In this document: positions 1 through 8,994 of the stretch, one piece after another | Numbering within the stretch: the first letter of the stretch is position 1 | Layout of the letters: every line of letters starts with the position of its first letter | DNA from: Streptomyces cyaneus | GTDB lineage: Bacteria; Actinomycetota; Actinomycetes; Streptomycetales; Streptomycetaceae | Assembly: GCF_004028635.1 (NCBI RefSeq) | Contig: NZ_ML138680.1 | Coordinates: forward strand, 121,987 to 165,581 | Length of the DNA stretch: 43,595 nt | Reading direction: 5' to 3' | Notes under the pieces: model-generated | Database searches by the model: none | Told to the model about the DNA's origin: nothing | The model's input: only the letters and a program-made list of their open reading frames with translations | Program-made: the position numbers and the translations under genes

Positions 1-123
1 CCCCCCCCCCCACTCCCCGGCGATTGTTTGGGGGGGGTGGGGGGCCGGGCGGGGCCCCCCCCCAACGCCCCCTGGTCTTGCACCTGAGGTGTGCTCAGGA
101 GACCCTCTGGGTGCCGTTCCCGG
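1..123. other. G/C homopolymer tracts downstream of the protease gene
   Basis: No gene is visible. The stretch opens with a run of about 11 C, then has G runs of 8, 6, 3 and 4 between positions 29 and 55, followed by a C run around 55-63. The G runs could fold as a G-quadruplex, or pair with the C runs as a terminator-like hairpin behind the protease gene, which ends at 124. Long homopolymers are also where assemblies break, so part of this may be a contig-edge artefact. Confidence 0.4.
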
Positions 124-912
124 TTACGACTCGACCTGTTCGGTCACCTCGTCCGAGAAGGTGGTCAGCCGGGTGTATACCCCCGGGTAACCGGCCTGGG
201 CGCAGCCTTCGCCCCAGGAAGTTATCCCTGCCAGGACGCCCCCGATGAGCAGGGGACCGCCGCTGTCGCCCTGGCAGGTGTCAGTGCCGCCGGAGGTGTA
301 TCCGGCGCAGACCATGTCGGACGCGATGAACTGCGAACCGTAGGAGCTCGCGCAGCTGGAGTTGGAGACGATCGGCACGGTCGCCGTCCGCAGCTGGTTG
401 GAGGAGCTGCCGTTCGAGGAGGTGGTGCCCCAGCCGAGGATGCGGGCGGTGGTGCCGGCCGCGTACACACCGGTGTCCGAGGAGTCGACGTACGAGGCCG
501 TCGTGTACGGCATCGAGGTCGAAAGGGTCAGCACGGCCACGTCGTTGCCGTCGGTGGCGTCGGTGTAGTCCGGGTGGACCCAGATGTTGCTGACCCGGCT
601 GACCGTGCCGTTCGTGCCGTTGAGGTAGGTGCGGCCGCCGACGACGCGGACGCTGCTCGTCGTCTCGCCGACCATACAGTGGGCGGCGGTGACCACCTTG
701 GTCGCGGAGACGAGCGTGCCACCGCAGAACTGGTTCTGCGAGGCGTCCGTGATCTGCATGACGAAGGGGTACGCGGTCGTCGTGGTCGTCGTACCGCCCA
801 CGATGCGCGTCGACGCGGCCTCAGCGGTGGGGGCGCTGAGCAGTGCGGCCGCGGCGGCGGCGGCGGTCGCCACGACGGCGGCGGCCTTTCTGGCGCGGGT
901 GAGCCCGAACAT
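124..912 (-). CDS. Secreted trypsin-like serine protease (S1 family)
   Basis: Chymotrypsin-fold endopeptidase of 262 residues, expected to be exported and to cleave after Arg/Lys. The ATG at 912 is chosen because GAGGAG lies just upstream and it gives a clean signal peptide (FGLTRARK, a long alanine-rich hydrophobic core, then an Ala-x-Ala cut near residue 31). The mature enzyme begins at an Arg-IVGG zymogen activation site. The triad is visible: His in TAAHC, Asp in GNDVAVL, Ser in GDSGGPL. The Asp six residues before the serine (DTCQGDSGG) is the S1-pocket Asp189 equivalent, which predicts trypsin specificity. It resembles Streptomyces griseus trypsin in length and motifs. In-frame extension to 1047 is rejected because it lacks a signal peptide and ribosome site. 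The gene is monocistronic. Confidence 0.93.
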   Translation of the reverse strand: MFGLTRARKAAAVVATAAAAAAALLSAPTAEAASTRIVGGTTTTTTAYPFVMQITDASQNQFCGGTLVSATKVVTAAHCMVGETTSSVRVVGGRTYLNGTNGTVSRVSNIWVHPDYTDATDGNDVAVLTLSTSMPYTTASYVDSSDTGVYAAGTTARILGWGTTSSNGSSSNQLRTATVPIVSNSSCASSYGSQFIASDMVCAGYTSGGTDTCQGDSGGPLLIGGVLAGITSWGEGCAQAGYPGVYTRLTTFSDEVTEQVES

Positions 913-966
913 GAGTCTCCTCAGTGGGGGTTGCCGGTGGGGGGTCGCGCGGGTGTGGGGGGTGTG

Positions 967-994
967 CACGGGGGTCGCGGGACCGACCCCCGTG
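967..994 (-). promoter_or_regulatory. Hairpin in the protease upstream region
   Basis: An 11-bp perfect inverted repeat, CACGGGGGTCG at 967-977 with CGACCCCCGTG at 984-994 and a 6-nt loop, lies 55 nt upstream of the protease start. A second smaller repeat (GTTCCC at 1034-1039, GGGAAC at 1051-1056) follows. They may shape the protease mRNA leader or bind a regulator. The 3' end of the LAL regulator is at 1191, so 913-1190 must hold the protease promoter, but I could not pick a convincing -10/-35 pair. Confidence 0.4.
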
Positions 995-1190
995 TGCCCG
1001 GCGAGCGGCACATCCATAAGGTAGGTCCCGGAAGTTCCCCTTCCCAATGAGGGAACCCCCTAAGGGAGTTGGGCAGGGAAAACCCTCGGTCGTGTCCGGC
1101 TAAACCTGCGCGGACCGACAAAGACGGGTGAACTCACCGCGTAAGGCGCCCCGAACTCAGCCCGAACTCACCCTGTACGGCGCCTCGACC

Positions 1191-4010
1191 TCATGTCGTC
1201 CGGCGCCCCGCCGCCAATCTGACGATGTCGACCCGCGATCGGATCCCGAGTTTGCGATAGACGCGGGTAAGTGTCGCTTCGACCGTTTTGACGCTGATGA
1301 ACAGGCGCGCTGCGATCTCCCGGTTGGTCGCGCCCTCCATGACGAGCGCGGCGACCTGACGTTCCATCGAGGCGAGCCCGTCCAGACCGTCGAGACCGTC
1401 CGGCGTGGAGGCGGGGGTGGGGGCCGCCTCCACGGGACGCGCGGCGGCCGCCGCCTCGACCTGCCGCAGCCAGGGCAGCGCCCGGCAGCGGCGGAACAGC
1501 CGGGCCGCCTCGTCGTACGAGGTCGGGCCCGGAGTGCCGGTGCGCAGCTGGGCCAGCGCGAAGGCGGCCCGGGCCTCCTCCAGGCCGTATCCCAGTTTGG
1601 CGAGCCGGTCCTGTGCCGATGTCAACTGGGCCACGGCGGCGTCCTGTTCGCCCCGTGCCGCGCGGATCAGCGCCTCGGCCCGGTCGAGGACCGCCAGCAC
1701 GCTCTCGCGGTCCAGCCGCAGCGCCTGCTCGCGCGTGACGTCGATGACGTCCTGCGCCTCCGCGAACTCGCCGCTGCGCACCAGGGCCTCGGCCAGATCG
1801 CCGTGCCATCGGCCGCGCGCCGGGTCGGTGATGCCGAGGCCCTGCTCCACCTCGCGCACCCGGCGCAGCGAACGCACCGCCGCCTCCACGTCCCCGGCGA
1901 CCAGCTGGGCGTGGCCGAGGGCGGCCAGGGCGCGGGAGACGTACATCTGGTCGCCGTCCTCCTCGGCGTGCTCCACCGCTTCCCGGGCCAGCGACAACGC
2001 CCGGTCCACATCCCCGCCCGCGGCCTCCGCGAGCGAGGTCAGCACGGCGGAGGCCACCTCGCCGATCCCGGTGTCGCGGGCCAGGCGCAGGCTCTCGCGG
2101 GCCAGGTCGAGGGCGCGTCCGCAGTGCCCGGAGTGCAGTTCGGTCTCCGCGACCCCGCGCAGGAAGTGCACCTCGCTCTCCACCCAGCCGTGCCGGCGCA
2201 CCTCGCGCAGCAGCGCGGTGACCGTGGCGCGGGCCTCGGGCAGCTGGTCGCTCATGATCAGCCAGCGGAAGCGGGAGTAACCGGCCCCGTTGTGATGGCA
2301 GGCCACCCTCGGGTCCTGGGGTTCCTCCAGCGCCCGTCGAATGGTCGCGGGGGCGTCCGCGTGGCCCATCAGGGTCTCGATCTGGGCCTGGAAGGCGAGC
2401 GCCATCAGCTCGGTGTACCGGTCGCCGGCCCGCGCGGCCAACTCCGCCACGTACGCGGCCTCCCCCCGGGCCTCGTCGAAGTCGCCGTCCACGAGCAGGG
2501 CGCGCCACGTCAACTGGTAGTGGACCAGGGCGAGCAGCTTCGGGTCGTCACCCGCGTCGGCCAGGGCCTGCGGGAAGACCGCGTCGACCTCTGTCATGGC
2601 ATGGCCCGCCGTCTCGATCACCGCGATCCAGGCCCGTACCCGGTCCGCGGGCACCGTCGCCCGGGTGAGCACCTCCCGGGCGATGTCCCGGGCGAGATCC
2701 AGCTCACCGGCGGTGATCGCGTCCTCGGCGGCCTCCAGCCGCAGCACCTCCGGGCTCTGCGAAGCTTCCGCCGGGGTGTGCCGGGCGGCGAGCAGGGAGA
2801 GCTGCGCGGCCACCGACGGCGCTCCCCGGTCGCGGGCCAGGGCGGCGGCCTCGGCGAGCCGGGCCGCGACCTCCGGGTCGGTGCCGGTGGTCGCGAGGGC
2901 CAGGTGCCGGGCGCGCTCGATCGGGTCGGAGGCCACCGTGGACAGCGCGGCGTGCGCGGCCCGGCGCTCCTGCGCGGGCGCCTCCGCGTAGAGCGCGGCG
3001 GAGATCATCGGGTGCGCGAACCGTACGGCGGGGCCCTCGGGCTCGGTCGCCAACAGCCCGAGTTCGGCGGCCTGGGCGGTCTCGGCCTCGGCGTTGTCGC
3101 GGCCGGCCGCGTGCAGCAGGGCCAGCGTGGGACGGGCGCCCGCGCTCGCGACGAGGAGGGTGCGGCGCGCCTCCTGCGACAGCATCTCCAGGCGGTTCAG
3201 CACCAGGGCGCGCAGCGAGGTGGGCACCGGCAGGGGCTCGCCGGGGCGGGGCGGGGTGGGGTTCTCGGCGAGGGCGCGGCCCAGTTCGAGGGCGAACAGG
3301 GCGTTGCCGCCGCTGGTGCGGTGGATGTCCCGGACCGTGGAGCGGGGCAGGCCGGTGTAGCCGCGGTGGTCGAGGAGGGCGGACATCTGGGCGCTGGAGA
3401 GGGGGCCCAGCCGTACCGCGAGGGTGTCCGGCGGGGACGCGCGTAGATGGCGGTCGTACTCCTGGCCGTCGGTCCGGACCGCGCACAGCATCCGCACCGG
3501 GGTGTCGCCGAGGCGGCGGGCGGCGAAGCCGAGGAGTTCGGCGCTGGCCGGGTCGAGCCACTGGAGGTCGTCGGCGACGACGAGGACGGGGCCGGTGTCG
3601 GCGAGGGCGCGCAGCGCGGACAGCACGGCCAGCCGCAGGGCGAGGCCGTCGCGCTGGAGGGTGGACTCACCGCGACCGGTGAGGGCCGACTCCAGGGCGA
3701 TGCGCTGGGCGGTGGGGAGCCGCTCGGACACCTCGTCCAGGACCAGGCCGAGGAGGTCGGCCAGGGCGAGGAACGGGAGATGGGATTCGGACTCCGTGGG
3801 CGAGCAGCGCAGCACGGTGCGTGCCGCCCCGCCGTATTCCCCGGCCAATGCCCGCAGGACCGTCGACTTCCCAATTCCGGCAGGCCCGTGAAGCAGCACG
3901 CTGCCGCCCCGTCCGAGCTGCTCACGCGCCGCGCTGAACAGCTCCTCCCTGCCGATGACCTGGTCGGGGCGGCATCTCGCAGGCTCCTTGAAGTCCCGTC
4001 GCACGGTCAC
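1191..4010 (-). CDS. LAL-type LuxR transcriptional regulator (ATPase plus HTH)
   Basis: Cytoplasmic regulator of 939 residues, typical for the large ATP-binding LuxR (LAL/MalT-like) family. The N-terminal AAA-like domain has Walker A GPAGIGKST at residues 42-50 and Walker B LVVADD near 143-148. A long helical, TPR-like middle region follows. The C-terminal LuxR HTH covers roughly the last 65 residues (ERQVAALVMEGATNREIA, then SVKTVEATLTRVYRKLG). Such proteins are ATP-switched activators responding to a small ligand or protein. The start is GTG at 4010 preceded by GGAGGGGAG. The neighbouring gene on the same strand upstream is another LuxR protein, but 174 bp of AT-richer sequence separates them, so it is probably transcribed on its own. 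The ligand and target genes cannot be read from sequence. A 772-residue antisense ORF overlies it and is a GC-bias shadow. Confidence 0.9.
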   Translation of the reverse strand: MTVRRDFKEPARCRPDQVIGREELFSAAREQLGRGGSVLLHGPAGIGKSTVLRALAGEYGGAARTVLRCSPTESESHLPFLALADLLGLVLDEVSERLPTAQRIALESALTGRGESTLQRDGLALRLAVLSALRALADTGPVLVVADDLQWLDPASAELLGFAARRLGDTPVRMLCAVRTDGQEYDRHLRASPPDTLAVRLGPLSSAQMSALLDHRGYTGLPRSTVRDIHRTSGGNALFALELGRALAENPTPPRPGEPLPVPTSLRALVLNRLEMLSQEARRTLLVASAGARPTLALLHAAGRDNAEAETAQAAELGLLATEPEGPAVRFAHPMISAALYAEAPAQERRAAHAALSTVASDPIERARHLALATTGTDPEVAARLAEAAALARDRGAPSVAAQLSLLAARHTPAEASQSPEVLRLEAAEDAITAGELDLARDIAREVLTRATVPADRVRAWIAVIETAGHAMTEVDAVFPQALADAGDDPKLLALVHYQLTWRALLVDGDFDEARGEAAYVAELAARAGDRYTELMALAFQAQIETLMGHADAPATIRRALEEPQDPRVACHHNGAGYSRFRWLIMSDQLPEARATVTALLREVRRHGWVESEVHFLRGVAETELHSGHCGRALDLARESLRLARDTGIGEVASAVLTSLAEAAGGDVDRALSLAREAVEHAEEDGDQMYVSRALAALGHAQLVAGDVEAAVRSLRRVREVEQGLGITDPARGRWHGDLAEALVRSGEFAEAQDVIDVTREQALRLDRESVLAVLDRAEALIRAARGEQDAAVAQLTSAQDRLAKLGYGLEEARAAFALAQLRTGTPGPTSYDEAARLFRRCRALPWLRQVEAAAAARPVEAAPTPASTPDGLDGLDGLASMERQVAALVMEGATNREIAARLFISVKTVEATLTRVYRKLGIRSRVDIVRLAAGRRTT

Positions 4011-4184
4011 CGCTCCCCTCCGTGTGTCGTGTTCGGGCCAATATTAGGCAACGGATCTTTGAAATTCGGACCGAAGACATGGTGAGGCAAATAACAGCGG
4101 TGGAGCATAGGGAAATTCAAAGCAGGGATGAATGAATGAGGGGTCGTCGGGGGTGGGCCGGATCCGCCCGGACGCCTCGCACTC
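4011..4184 (-). promoter_or_regulatory. AT-richer intergenic region, probable LAL promoter
   Basis: The 174 bp between the two LuxR genes is clearly poorer in GC than its surroundings (AATATTAGG, AAATAACAG, GGAAATTCAAAG). On the minus strand it holds -10-like hexamers such as TAATAT close to the LAL start. I could not fix a matching -35 box with confidence. Confidence 0.3.
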
Positions 4185-5030
4185 CTACGGCAGCAACCCC
4201 GCCCGGCGTGCCGCCACCACCGTCTCGCCCCGGGTGTGCGTGCCCAGCTTCCGCATCGCCGACCGCAGGTACCCCTTGACCGTCTCCGCCCGCAGCCCCA
4301 GCCGCTCGGCGGCGAGCGCGTTGGTCGAGCCGGCGGCCACGCAGGCCAGCACATCCAGTTCGCGGGGGGACAGCTGCACGCCGTTCAGGGCGGGCCTCTC
4401 CGTCAGGAGGCCGCAGGCATCCAGGAGCTCCGCGCGCAGGGCGGGGTCGCTGATGCGTGGGGCCAGGGCCCGCAGAGTCGCGTGGGCCTCGCGGACCTGC
4501 TCCCACGCCGAGCCCCGCCCGGACGGAGCCGTCTCGAGCCGCGCCGGCTCCGGCCGGGCCGCCTCCAGCAACCCCCGCACCTCCTCCCGCACCACCAGCG
4601 ACTGCTCCACGTCCCGCGCCGCCTCCACGGCCGCCGTCAGGGTGCGGTCGCCCAGGGGCTGGGCCGTGCGCAGGGCGCCGTACAGGACACCGCGCACCCG
4701 GCGCCGTACGACGACCGGGACCGCCAGCACCGAACGCAGGCCCTCCGCGGCGACCGCGGCGTCGTACTCGTGGGTGATCTGCCGGGAGACGGAGTAGTCC
4801 GTGACCGCGCAGGGGCGGGCGAGGGCCACGGCCTTGCCGCCCAGGCCGTTGCCGGCGGTCACCGCGAGTCTGCTGAGGGAATCGGTGGCTGTGCCGTTCA
4901 GTTCGCTGATGCGCATGCGCGGGCGCCCCGACTCCACCAGGCCGCCGAAGGCGACCGGGAGCCCGGTCGAGCGGCGCAGGCGCGCCAGCGCGCCCCTTAT
5001 GTCCGCCGATGCGGCCGCGTCCACTGCCAC
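4185..5030 (-). CDS. GAF-domain LuxR-family regulator
   Basis: Regulator of 281 residues. Residues about 10-165 look like a GAF sensor domain (GNGLGGKAV and the SVLAVPVVVRRRVRGVLYG core are typical). The last 65 residues form a LuxR/GerE HTH (LSPRELDVLACVAAGSTN, then ETVKGYLRSAMRKLG). The GTG at 5030 is preceded by AAAGGGCG at good spacing. It is divergent from the acyl-CoA ligase pair across 123 bp containing a perfect palindrome, so it most likely regulates those ligases, perhaps sensing an aromatic or fatty acid. That assignment rests on context only. Confidence 0.85.
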   Translation of the reverse strand: MAVDAAASADIRGALARLRRSTGLPVAFGGLVESGRPRMRISELNGTATDSLSRLAVTAGNGLGGKAVALARPCAVTDYSVSRQITHEYDAAVAAEGLRSVLAVPVVVRRRVRGVLYGALRTAQPLGDRTLTAAVEAARDVEQSLVVREEVRGLLEAARPEPARLETAPSGRGSAWEQVREAHATLRALAPRISDPALRAELLDACGLLTERPALNGVQLSPRELDVLACVAAGSTNALAAERLGLRAETVKGYLRSAMRKLGTHTRGETVVAARRAGLLP

Positions 5031-5066
5031 GTACTCGCCCTTTCACCGCTGCTTCCCGGAGCGCAC

Positions 5067-5082
5067 ACCCCCGTTCGGGGGT
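5067..5082. promoter_or_regulatory. Perfect palindrome between GAF-LuxR and ligase genes
   Basis: ACCCCCGTTCGGGGGT is a 16-bp perfect palindrome in the middle of the divergent intergenic region. It is a plausible LuxR operator or a hairpin in the leader of one of the transcripts. Confidence 0.45.
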
Positions 5083-5153
5083 AGTGAGACCCACGTCACG
5101 GATTACACGATGACAGAGAGCCGCCCGGCAAGGTCCGGTAACCAGGAGGACAG

Positions 5154-6824
5154 ATGACTACGGGGACGGAGTTGTTCCGCAGTGCGCGGGACTTCCTGCT
5201 CGACCACCGCGAGGACTACGCCACCGCCTACGAGGGCTTCGCCTGGCCCCGGCCCGAGCGGTTCAACTGGGCGCTCGACTGGTTCGACGTCATCGCGGAC
5301 GGAAACGACCGCACCGCACTGCACATCGTCGAGGAGGACGGCAGCGAGGTCCAGCTGTCCTTCACCGAGATGGCCGAGCGGTCCGCTCGGGTCGCGAACT
5401 GGCTGCGGGCGCGCGGCGTTCGCGCCGAGGACCGCATCCTCGTCATGCTCGGCAACCAGGCCGAGCTGTGGGAGACCGCCCTGGCCGCCATGAAGCTGCG
5501 CGCCGTCGTCATCCCGGCCACCCCGCTGCTCGGCCCCGCCGACCTGCGCGACCGGGTGGAGCGCGGACGCGTCCGGCATGTGCTGGTCCGAGCCGAGGAC
5601 ACCGGCAAGTTCGACGAGGTGCCCGGCCGCTACACGCGCATCACCGTCGGCGGGGTGCGCGAGGGCTGGCAGTCGTACGAGGACGCGTACGCCGCCCCCG
5701 CCGAGTTCACCCCCGACGGGCCGACCGCCTCCGACGACCCGCTGATGCTCTACTTCACCTCCGGCACCACCGCCCGCCCCAAGCTGGTCGAGCACACCCA
5801 CACCTCGTACCCGATCGGGCACCTGGCCACCATGTACTGGATCGGCCTCAAGCCCGGCGACGTGCACCTGAACATCTCCTCGCCCGGCTGGGCCAAGCAC
5901 GCCTGGTCCAACCTCTTCGCCCCGTGGAACGCGGAGGCGACCGTCTTCATCCACAACTACACGCGCTTCGACGCGGCCCGGCTGATGGCGGAGATGGACC
6001 GTGCCGGCGTCACCACCTTCTGCGCTCCGCCGACGGTCTGGCGCATGCTCATCCAGGCCGACCTGAGCGCGCTGCGCACCCCGCCCCGCGAGGCCGTCGC
6101 CGCCGGTGAGCCGCTCAACCCCGAGGTCATCGAGCGGGTGCGGGAGGCCTGGGGCGTGACCATCCGGGACGGCTTCGGGCAGACCGAGACGGCCGTCCAG
6201 GTCTCCAACAGCCCCGGCCAGCCCCTGAAGACCGGCTCGATGGGCCGCCCCAGCCCCGGCTTCCGCGTCGAACTCCTCGACCCGGTCTCCGGCGCGCCGG
6301 GGGCCGAGGAGGGCGAGATCGCCCTCGACCTGTCCGCCCGCCCCGTCGGCGTGATGACCGGCTACCACGGCGACGCCGACCGTACGGCGGAGGCGATGGC
6401 CGGCGGCTACTACCGGACGGGTGACATCGGTTCGCGGGACGCCGACGGATACATCACGTACGTGGGGCGAGCGGACGACGTGTTCAAGGCGAGTGACTAC
6501 AAGATCTCCCCGTTCGAGCTCGAGAGCGCCCTGCTGGAGCACGAGGCGGTCGCCGAGGCTGCCGTCGTGCCCGCGCCGGACGAGCTTCGGCTCGCGGTGC
6601 CGAAGGCGTACGTCGTCCTTGCGGAGGGCTGGGAGCCGGGCCCCGACACGGCCAAGGTGCTCTTCGAGCACTCACGGGAGGTCCTGGCGCCGTACAAGCG
6701 CGTCCGCCGCCTGGAGTTCGCGCCGCTGCCCAAGACCGTCTCCGGCAAGATCCGCCGCATCGAGCTGCGCGAGGCCACCGCCACCGGGTCGGACGCCGAG
6801 TACCGCGAGGAGGACTTCCGGTGA
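5154..6824 (+). CDS. Acyl-CoA synthetase (AMP-binding, acetyl/medium-chain type)
   Basis: ANL-superfamily adenylating enzyme of 556 residues, expected to activate a carboxylic acid to its acyl-CoA through an acyl-AMP. The P-loop is [14 protein letters not shown] (the more usual Gly-x-Pro-Lys is Ala-Arg-Pro-Lys here). The hinge region reads [15 protein letters not shown] followed by [18 protein letters not shown], and the catalytic lysine lies in [11 protein letters not shown] near the C-terminus. The overall form, including the WALDWFDV start, is closer to ACSM/medium-chain and benzoate-type ligases than to long-chain FadD. An ideal ribosome site (AGGAGG) precedes the ATG. Its stop overlaps the start of the next ligase by 4 bp, so the two are translationally coupled. 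Control by the divergent GAF-LuxR protein is likely. Substrate unknown. Confidence 0.9.
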   Translation: MTTGTELFRSARDFLLDHREDYATAYEGFAWPRPERFNWALDWFDVIADGNDRTALHIVEEDGSEVQLSFTEMAERSARVANWLRARGVRAEDRILVMLGNQAELWETALAAMKLRAVVIPATPLLGPADLRDRVERGRVRHVLVRAEDTGKFDEVPGRYTRITVGGVREGWQSYEDAYAAPAEFTPDGPTASDDPLMLYFTSGTTARPKLVEHTHTSYPIGHLATMYWIGLKPGDVHLNISSPGWAKHAWSNLFAPWNAEATVFIHNYTRFDAARLMAEMDRAGVTTFCAPPTVWRMLIQADLSALRTPPREAVAAGEPLNPEVIERVREAWGVTIRDGFGQTETAVQVSNSPGQPLKTGSMGRPSPGFRVELLDPVSGAPGAEEGEIALDLSARPVGVMTGYHGDADRTAEAMAGGYYRTGDIGSRDADGYITYVGRADDVFKASDYKISPFELESALLEHEAVAEAAVVPAPDELRLAVPKAYVVLAEGWEPGPDTAKVLFEHSREVLAPYKRVRRLEFAPLPKTVSGKIRRIELREATATGSDAEYREEDFR

Positions 6825-8413
6825 CCGCGCAGCTGTCGTACACCCACGGCACGAGCGAGACGGTCCTGCTCGGCGAGACGATCGGGGCCAACCTGGACCG
6901 GTCGGTGGCCGCGTGGCCGGACCGGGAGGCGCTGGTAGACGTACCGTCCGGGCGGCGCTGGACCTACGCCCGGTTCGCGGCGGACGTCGACCGGCTGGCG
7001 TACGCGCTGCTGGCCAGTGGCGTGGCCAAGGGCGACCGGGTGGGCATCTGGGCGATCAACTGTCCCGAGTGGGTCCTGGTCCAGTACGCCACGGCCCGCA
7101 TCGGCGCGATCATGGTGAACATCAACCCGGCCTATCGCACCCATGAGGTCGAGTACGTCCTCAAGCAGGCCGGGATCTCGCTGCTGTTCGCCTCCCTCAG
7201 CCACAAGACGAGCGACTACCGGGCGATGGTCGAGCAGGTGCGCGCCAAGTGCCCGCAGCTGCGGGAGACCGTATTCATCGGGGACCCGAGCTGGGAGGCG
7301 CTGATCGCGCGGGGAACGCCGGTGCCGTACGAGGAGCTGTCCTGCGACGACCCGATCAACATCCAGTACACGTCGGGCACGACGGGCTTCCCGAAGGGGG
7401 CCACCCTCTCCCACCACAACATCCTCAACAACGGTTATTTCGTCGGGGAGTTGATCGCCTACAGCGAGCAGGACCGGGTGTGCGTTCCCGTGCCCTTCTA
7501 CCACTGCTTCGGCATGGTCATGGGCAATCTGGCCGCCACCTCCCACGGCGCCTGCATCGTCATCCCGGCCCCGTCCTTCGACCCGAAGGCCACGCTGGAG
7601 GCCGTCCAGCAGGAGCGCTGCACCTCGCTGTACGGCGTACCGACCATGTTCATCGCGGAGCTGAATCACCCCGACTTCGCGTCGTACGACCTCTCCTCCC
7701 TGCGCACCGGGATCATGGCGGGCTCGCCCTGCCCGGTGGAGGTGATGAAGCGGGTGGTCACCGAGATGCACATGGCCGAGGTGTCGATCTGCTACGGCAT
7801 GACGGAGACCTCGCCCGTCTCGACGCAGACCCGGCGCGACGACGACCTGGAGCACCGCACCGGCACGGTCGGCCGCGTGCTGCCGCACATCGAGGTGAAG
7901 ATCGTCGACCCGGCGACCGGCGTGACCCAGCCGCGGGGCAAGGCGGGAGAGCTGTGCACCCGCGGCTACAGCGTGATGCTCGGCTACTGGAACGAGCCCG
8001 AGAAGACCGTCGAGGCCGTCGACCCCGGGCGCTGGATGCACACCGGTGACCTCGCGACGATGCGGGAGGACGGCTACGTCGAGATCGTCGGCCGCATCAA
8101 GGACATGATCATCCGGGGCGGCGAGAACATCTACCCCCGAGAGATCGAGGAGTTCCTGTACGCCCACCCCAAGATCGCGGACGTCCAGGTCGTCGGGGTG
8201 CCGCACGAGCGCTACGGCGAGGAGGTGCTGGCCTGCGTCATCGCGCGCGACTCGGCCGATCCGCTGACGCTGGAGGAGCTACGGGCCTTCTGCGACGGGC
8301 AGCTGGCGCACTACAAGATCCCGAGCCGGTTGCAGATCCTCGACTCCTTCCCGATGACGGTGTCCGGGAAGGTGCGGAAGGTGGAGCTGCGGGAGAAGTA
8401 CGGGGTCCTCTGA
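6821..8413 (+). CDS. Acyl-CoA synthetase (fatty-acid CoA ligase type)
   Basis: Second AMP-forming ligase, 530 residues. The nucleotide loop is [19 protein letters not shown]. The A5 motif is YGMTETSPV, the A8 region is [13 protein letters not shown] with [20 protein letters not shown], and the C-terminal lysine sits in [15 protein letters not shown]. This set matches FadD3/FadD35-like or propionyl/fatty acyl ligases. The GTG at 6821 overlaps the preceding stop (GTGA) and has GAGGAGG upstream. The two adjacent ligases have clearly different sequences, so they probably differ in chain length or act on different acids in one degradation route. No other beta-oxidation gene is in the window. Confidence 0.9.
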   Translation: MTAQLSYTHGTSETVLLGETIGANLDRSVAAWPDREALVDVPSGRRWTYARFAADVDRLAYALLASGVAKGDRVGIWAINCPEWVLVQYATARIGAIMVNINPAYRTHEVEYVLKQAGISLLFASLSHKTSDYRAMVEQVRAKCPQLRETVFIGDPSWEALIARGTPVPYEELSCDDPINIQYTSGTTGFPKGATLSHHNILNNGYFVGELIAYSEQDRVCVPVPFYHCFGMVMGNLAATSHGACIVIPAPSFDPKATLEAVQQERCTSLYGVPTMFIAELNHPDFASYDLSSLRTGIMAGSPCPVEVMKRVVTEMHMAEVSICYGMTETSPVSTQTRRDDDLEHRTGTVGRVLPHIEVKIVDPATGVTQPRGKAGELCTRGYSVMLGYWNEPEKTVEAVDPGRWMHTGDLATMREDGYVEIVGRIKDMIIRGGENIYPREIEEFLYAHPKIADVQVVGVPHERYGEEVLACVIARDSADPLTLEELRAFCDGQLAHYKIPSRLQILDSFPMTVSGKVRKVELREKYGVL

Positions 8414-8449
8414 GGCCGGCCGCGGCACATGACCGGCCGTGGCGCATGC

Positions 8450-8953
8450 TCAGCCGCGGCGCATGCAGACCCGTGGCCATCGGTCGAGGCCGAGTTCCGC
8501 CTCGTGGGCGCGGATCTTCCGTAGCCCCGGGGTGAGCCCGGCCTCGTCCAGGACACGGACGCCGAGGCGTTCGTAGTACGGCGCGTTCCACGGGACGTCG
8601 GTGAAGGTGGTCAGGGTGAGAGCGGTCAGGCCCTCCTCGCGGGCGCGGTCGGCGGCGTACGCGAGAAGGGCCCGGCCGATACGGCGACGCGCGCGGTCCG
8701 GGTGCACCGAGACCTGCTCGATGTGCAGGGCGCCGTCGACGGGCTCGCAGATCAGATAGCCGACCGGGCAGTCACCGTCGTCGCAGGCGACCCAGGTGCG
8801 GCCGGCCCGGCGATAGTGCTCCAGAACGTCCAGGGCGGGCGGCTCGTCGTCGGCGATCGCCGCCATGCCGAGGTCGCGGAAGGCGGCTCCTGCCGCGCGC
8901 TCGATGTCCTGGAGGGCCGGGAGCTCGTCGGGCCGGGCGGGGCGGATGCGCAT
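8450..8953 (-). CDS. GNAT-family N-acetyltransferase
   Basis: A 167-residue acetyl-CoA-dependent N-acyltransferase. The N-terminus MRIRPARPDELPALQDIE is typical of GNAT beta1-alpha1. Motif A is EQVSVHPDRARRRIGRALL, with the pyrophosphate loop RRIGRALL, and motif B is NAPYYERLGVRVL. The reading frame stays open far upstream (to 9694), but the ATG at 8953 gives the standard family N-terminus and is chosen. Convergent with the ligase operon across a 36-bp gap that contains GGCCGG/CCGGCC arms, possibly a shared terminator. Acceptor unknown. Confidence 0.88.
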   Translation of the reverse strand: MRIRPARPDELPALQDIERAAGAAFRDLGMAAIADDEPPALDVLEHYRRAGRTWVACDDGDCPVGYLICEPVDGALHIEQVSVHPDRARRRIGRALLAYAADRAREEGLTALTLTTFTDVPWNAPYYERLGVRVLDEAGLTPGLRKIRAHEAELGLDRWPRVCMRRG

Positions 8954-8994
8954 GTGCCGAGTGTCCGTCGGCGGCTGCGCCGGGCGCGAGCGGA

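Noticed and set aside
1128..3446. 772-residue open frame antisense to the LAL regulator
   Set aside because: Low-complexity Arg/Gly/His-rich translation without any domain; it is a mirror of the high-GC coding strand. Similar antisense frames at 5103-6671, 6497-8206, 10001-11956, 19109-21361, 31162-33102, 36434-38197 and 41959-43296 were rejected for the same reason.
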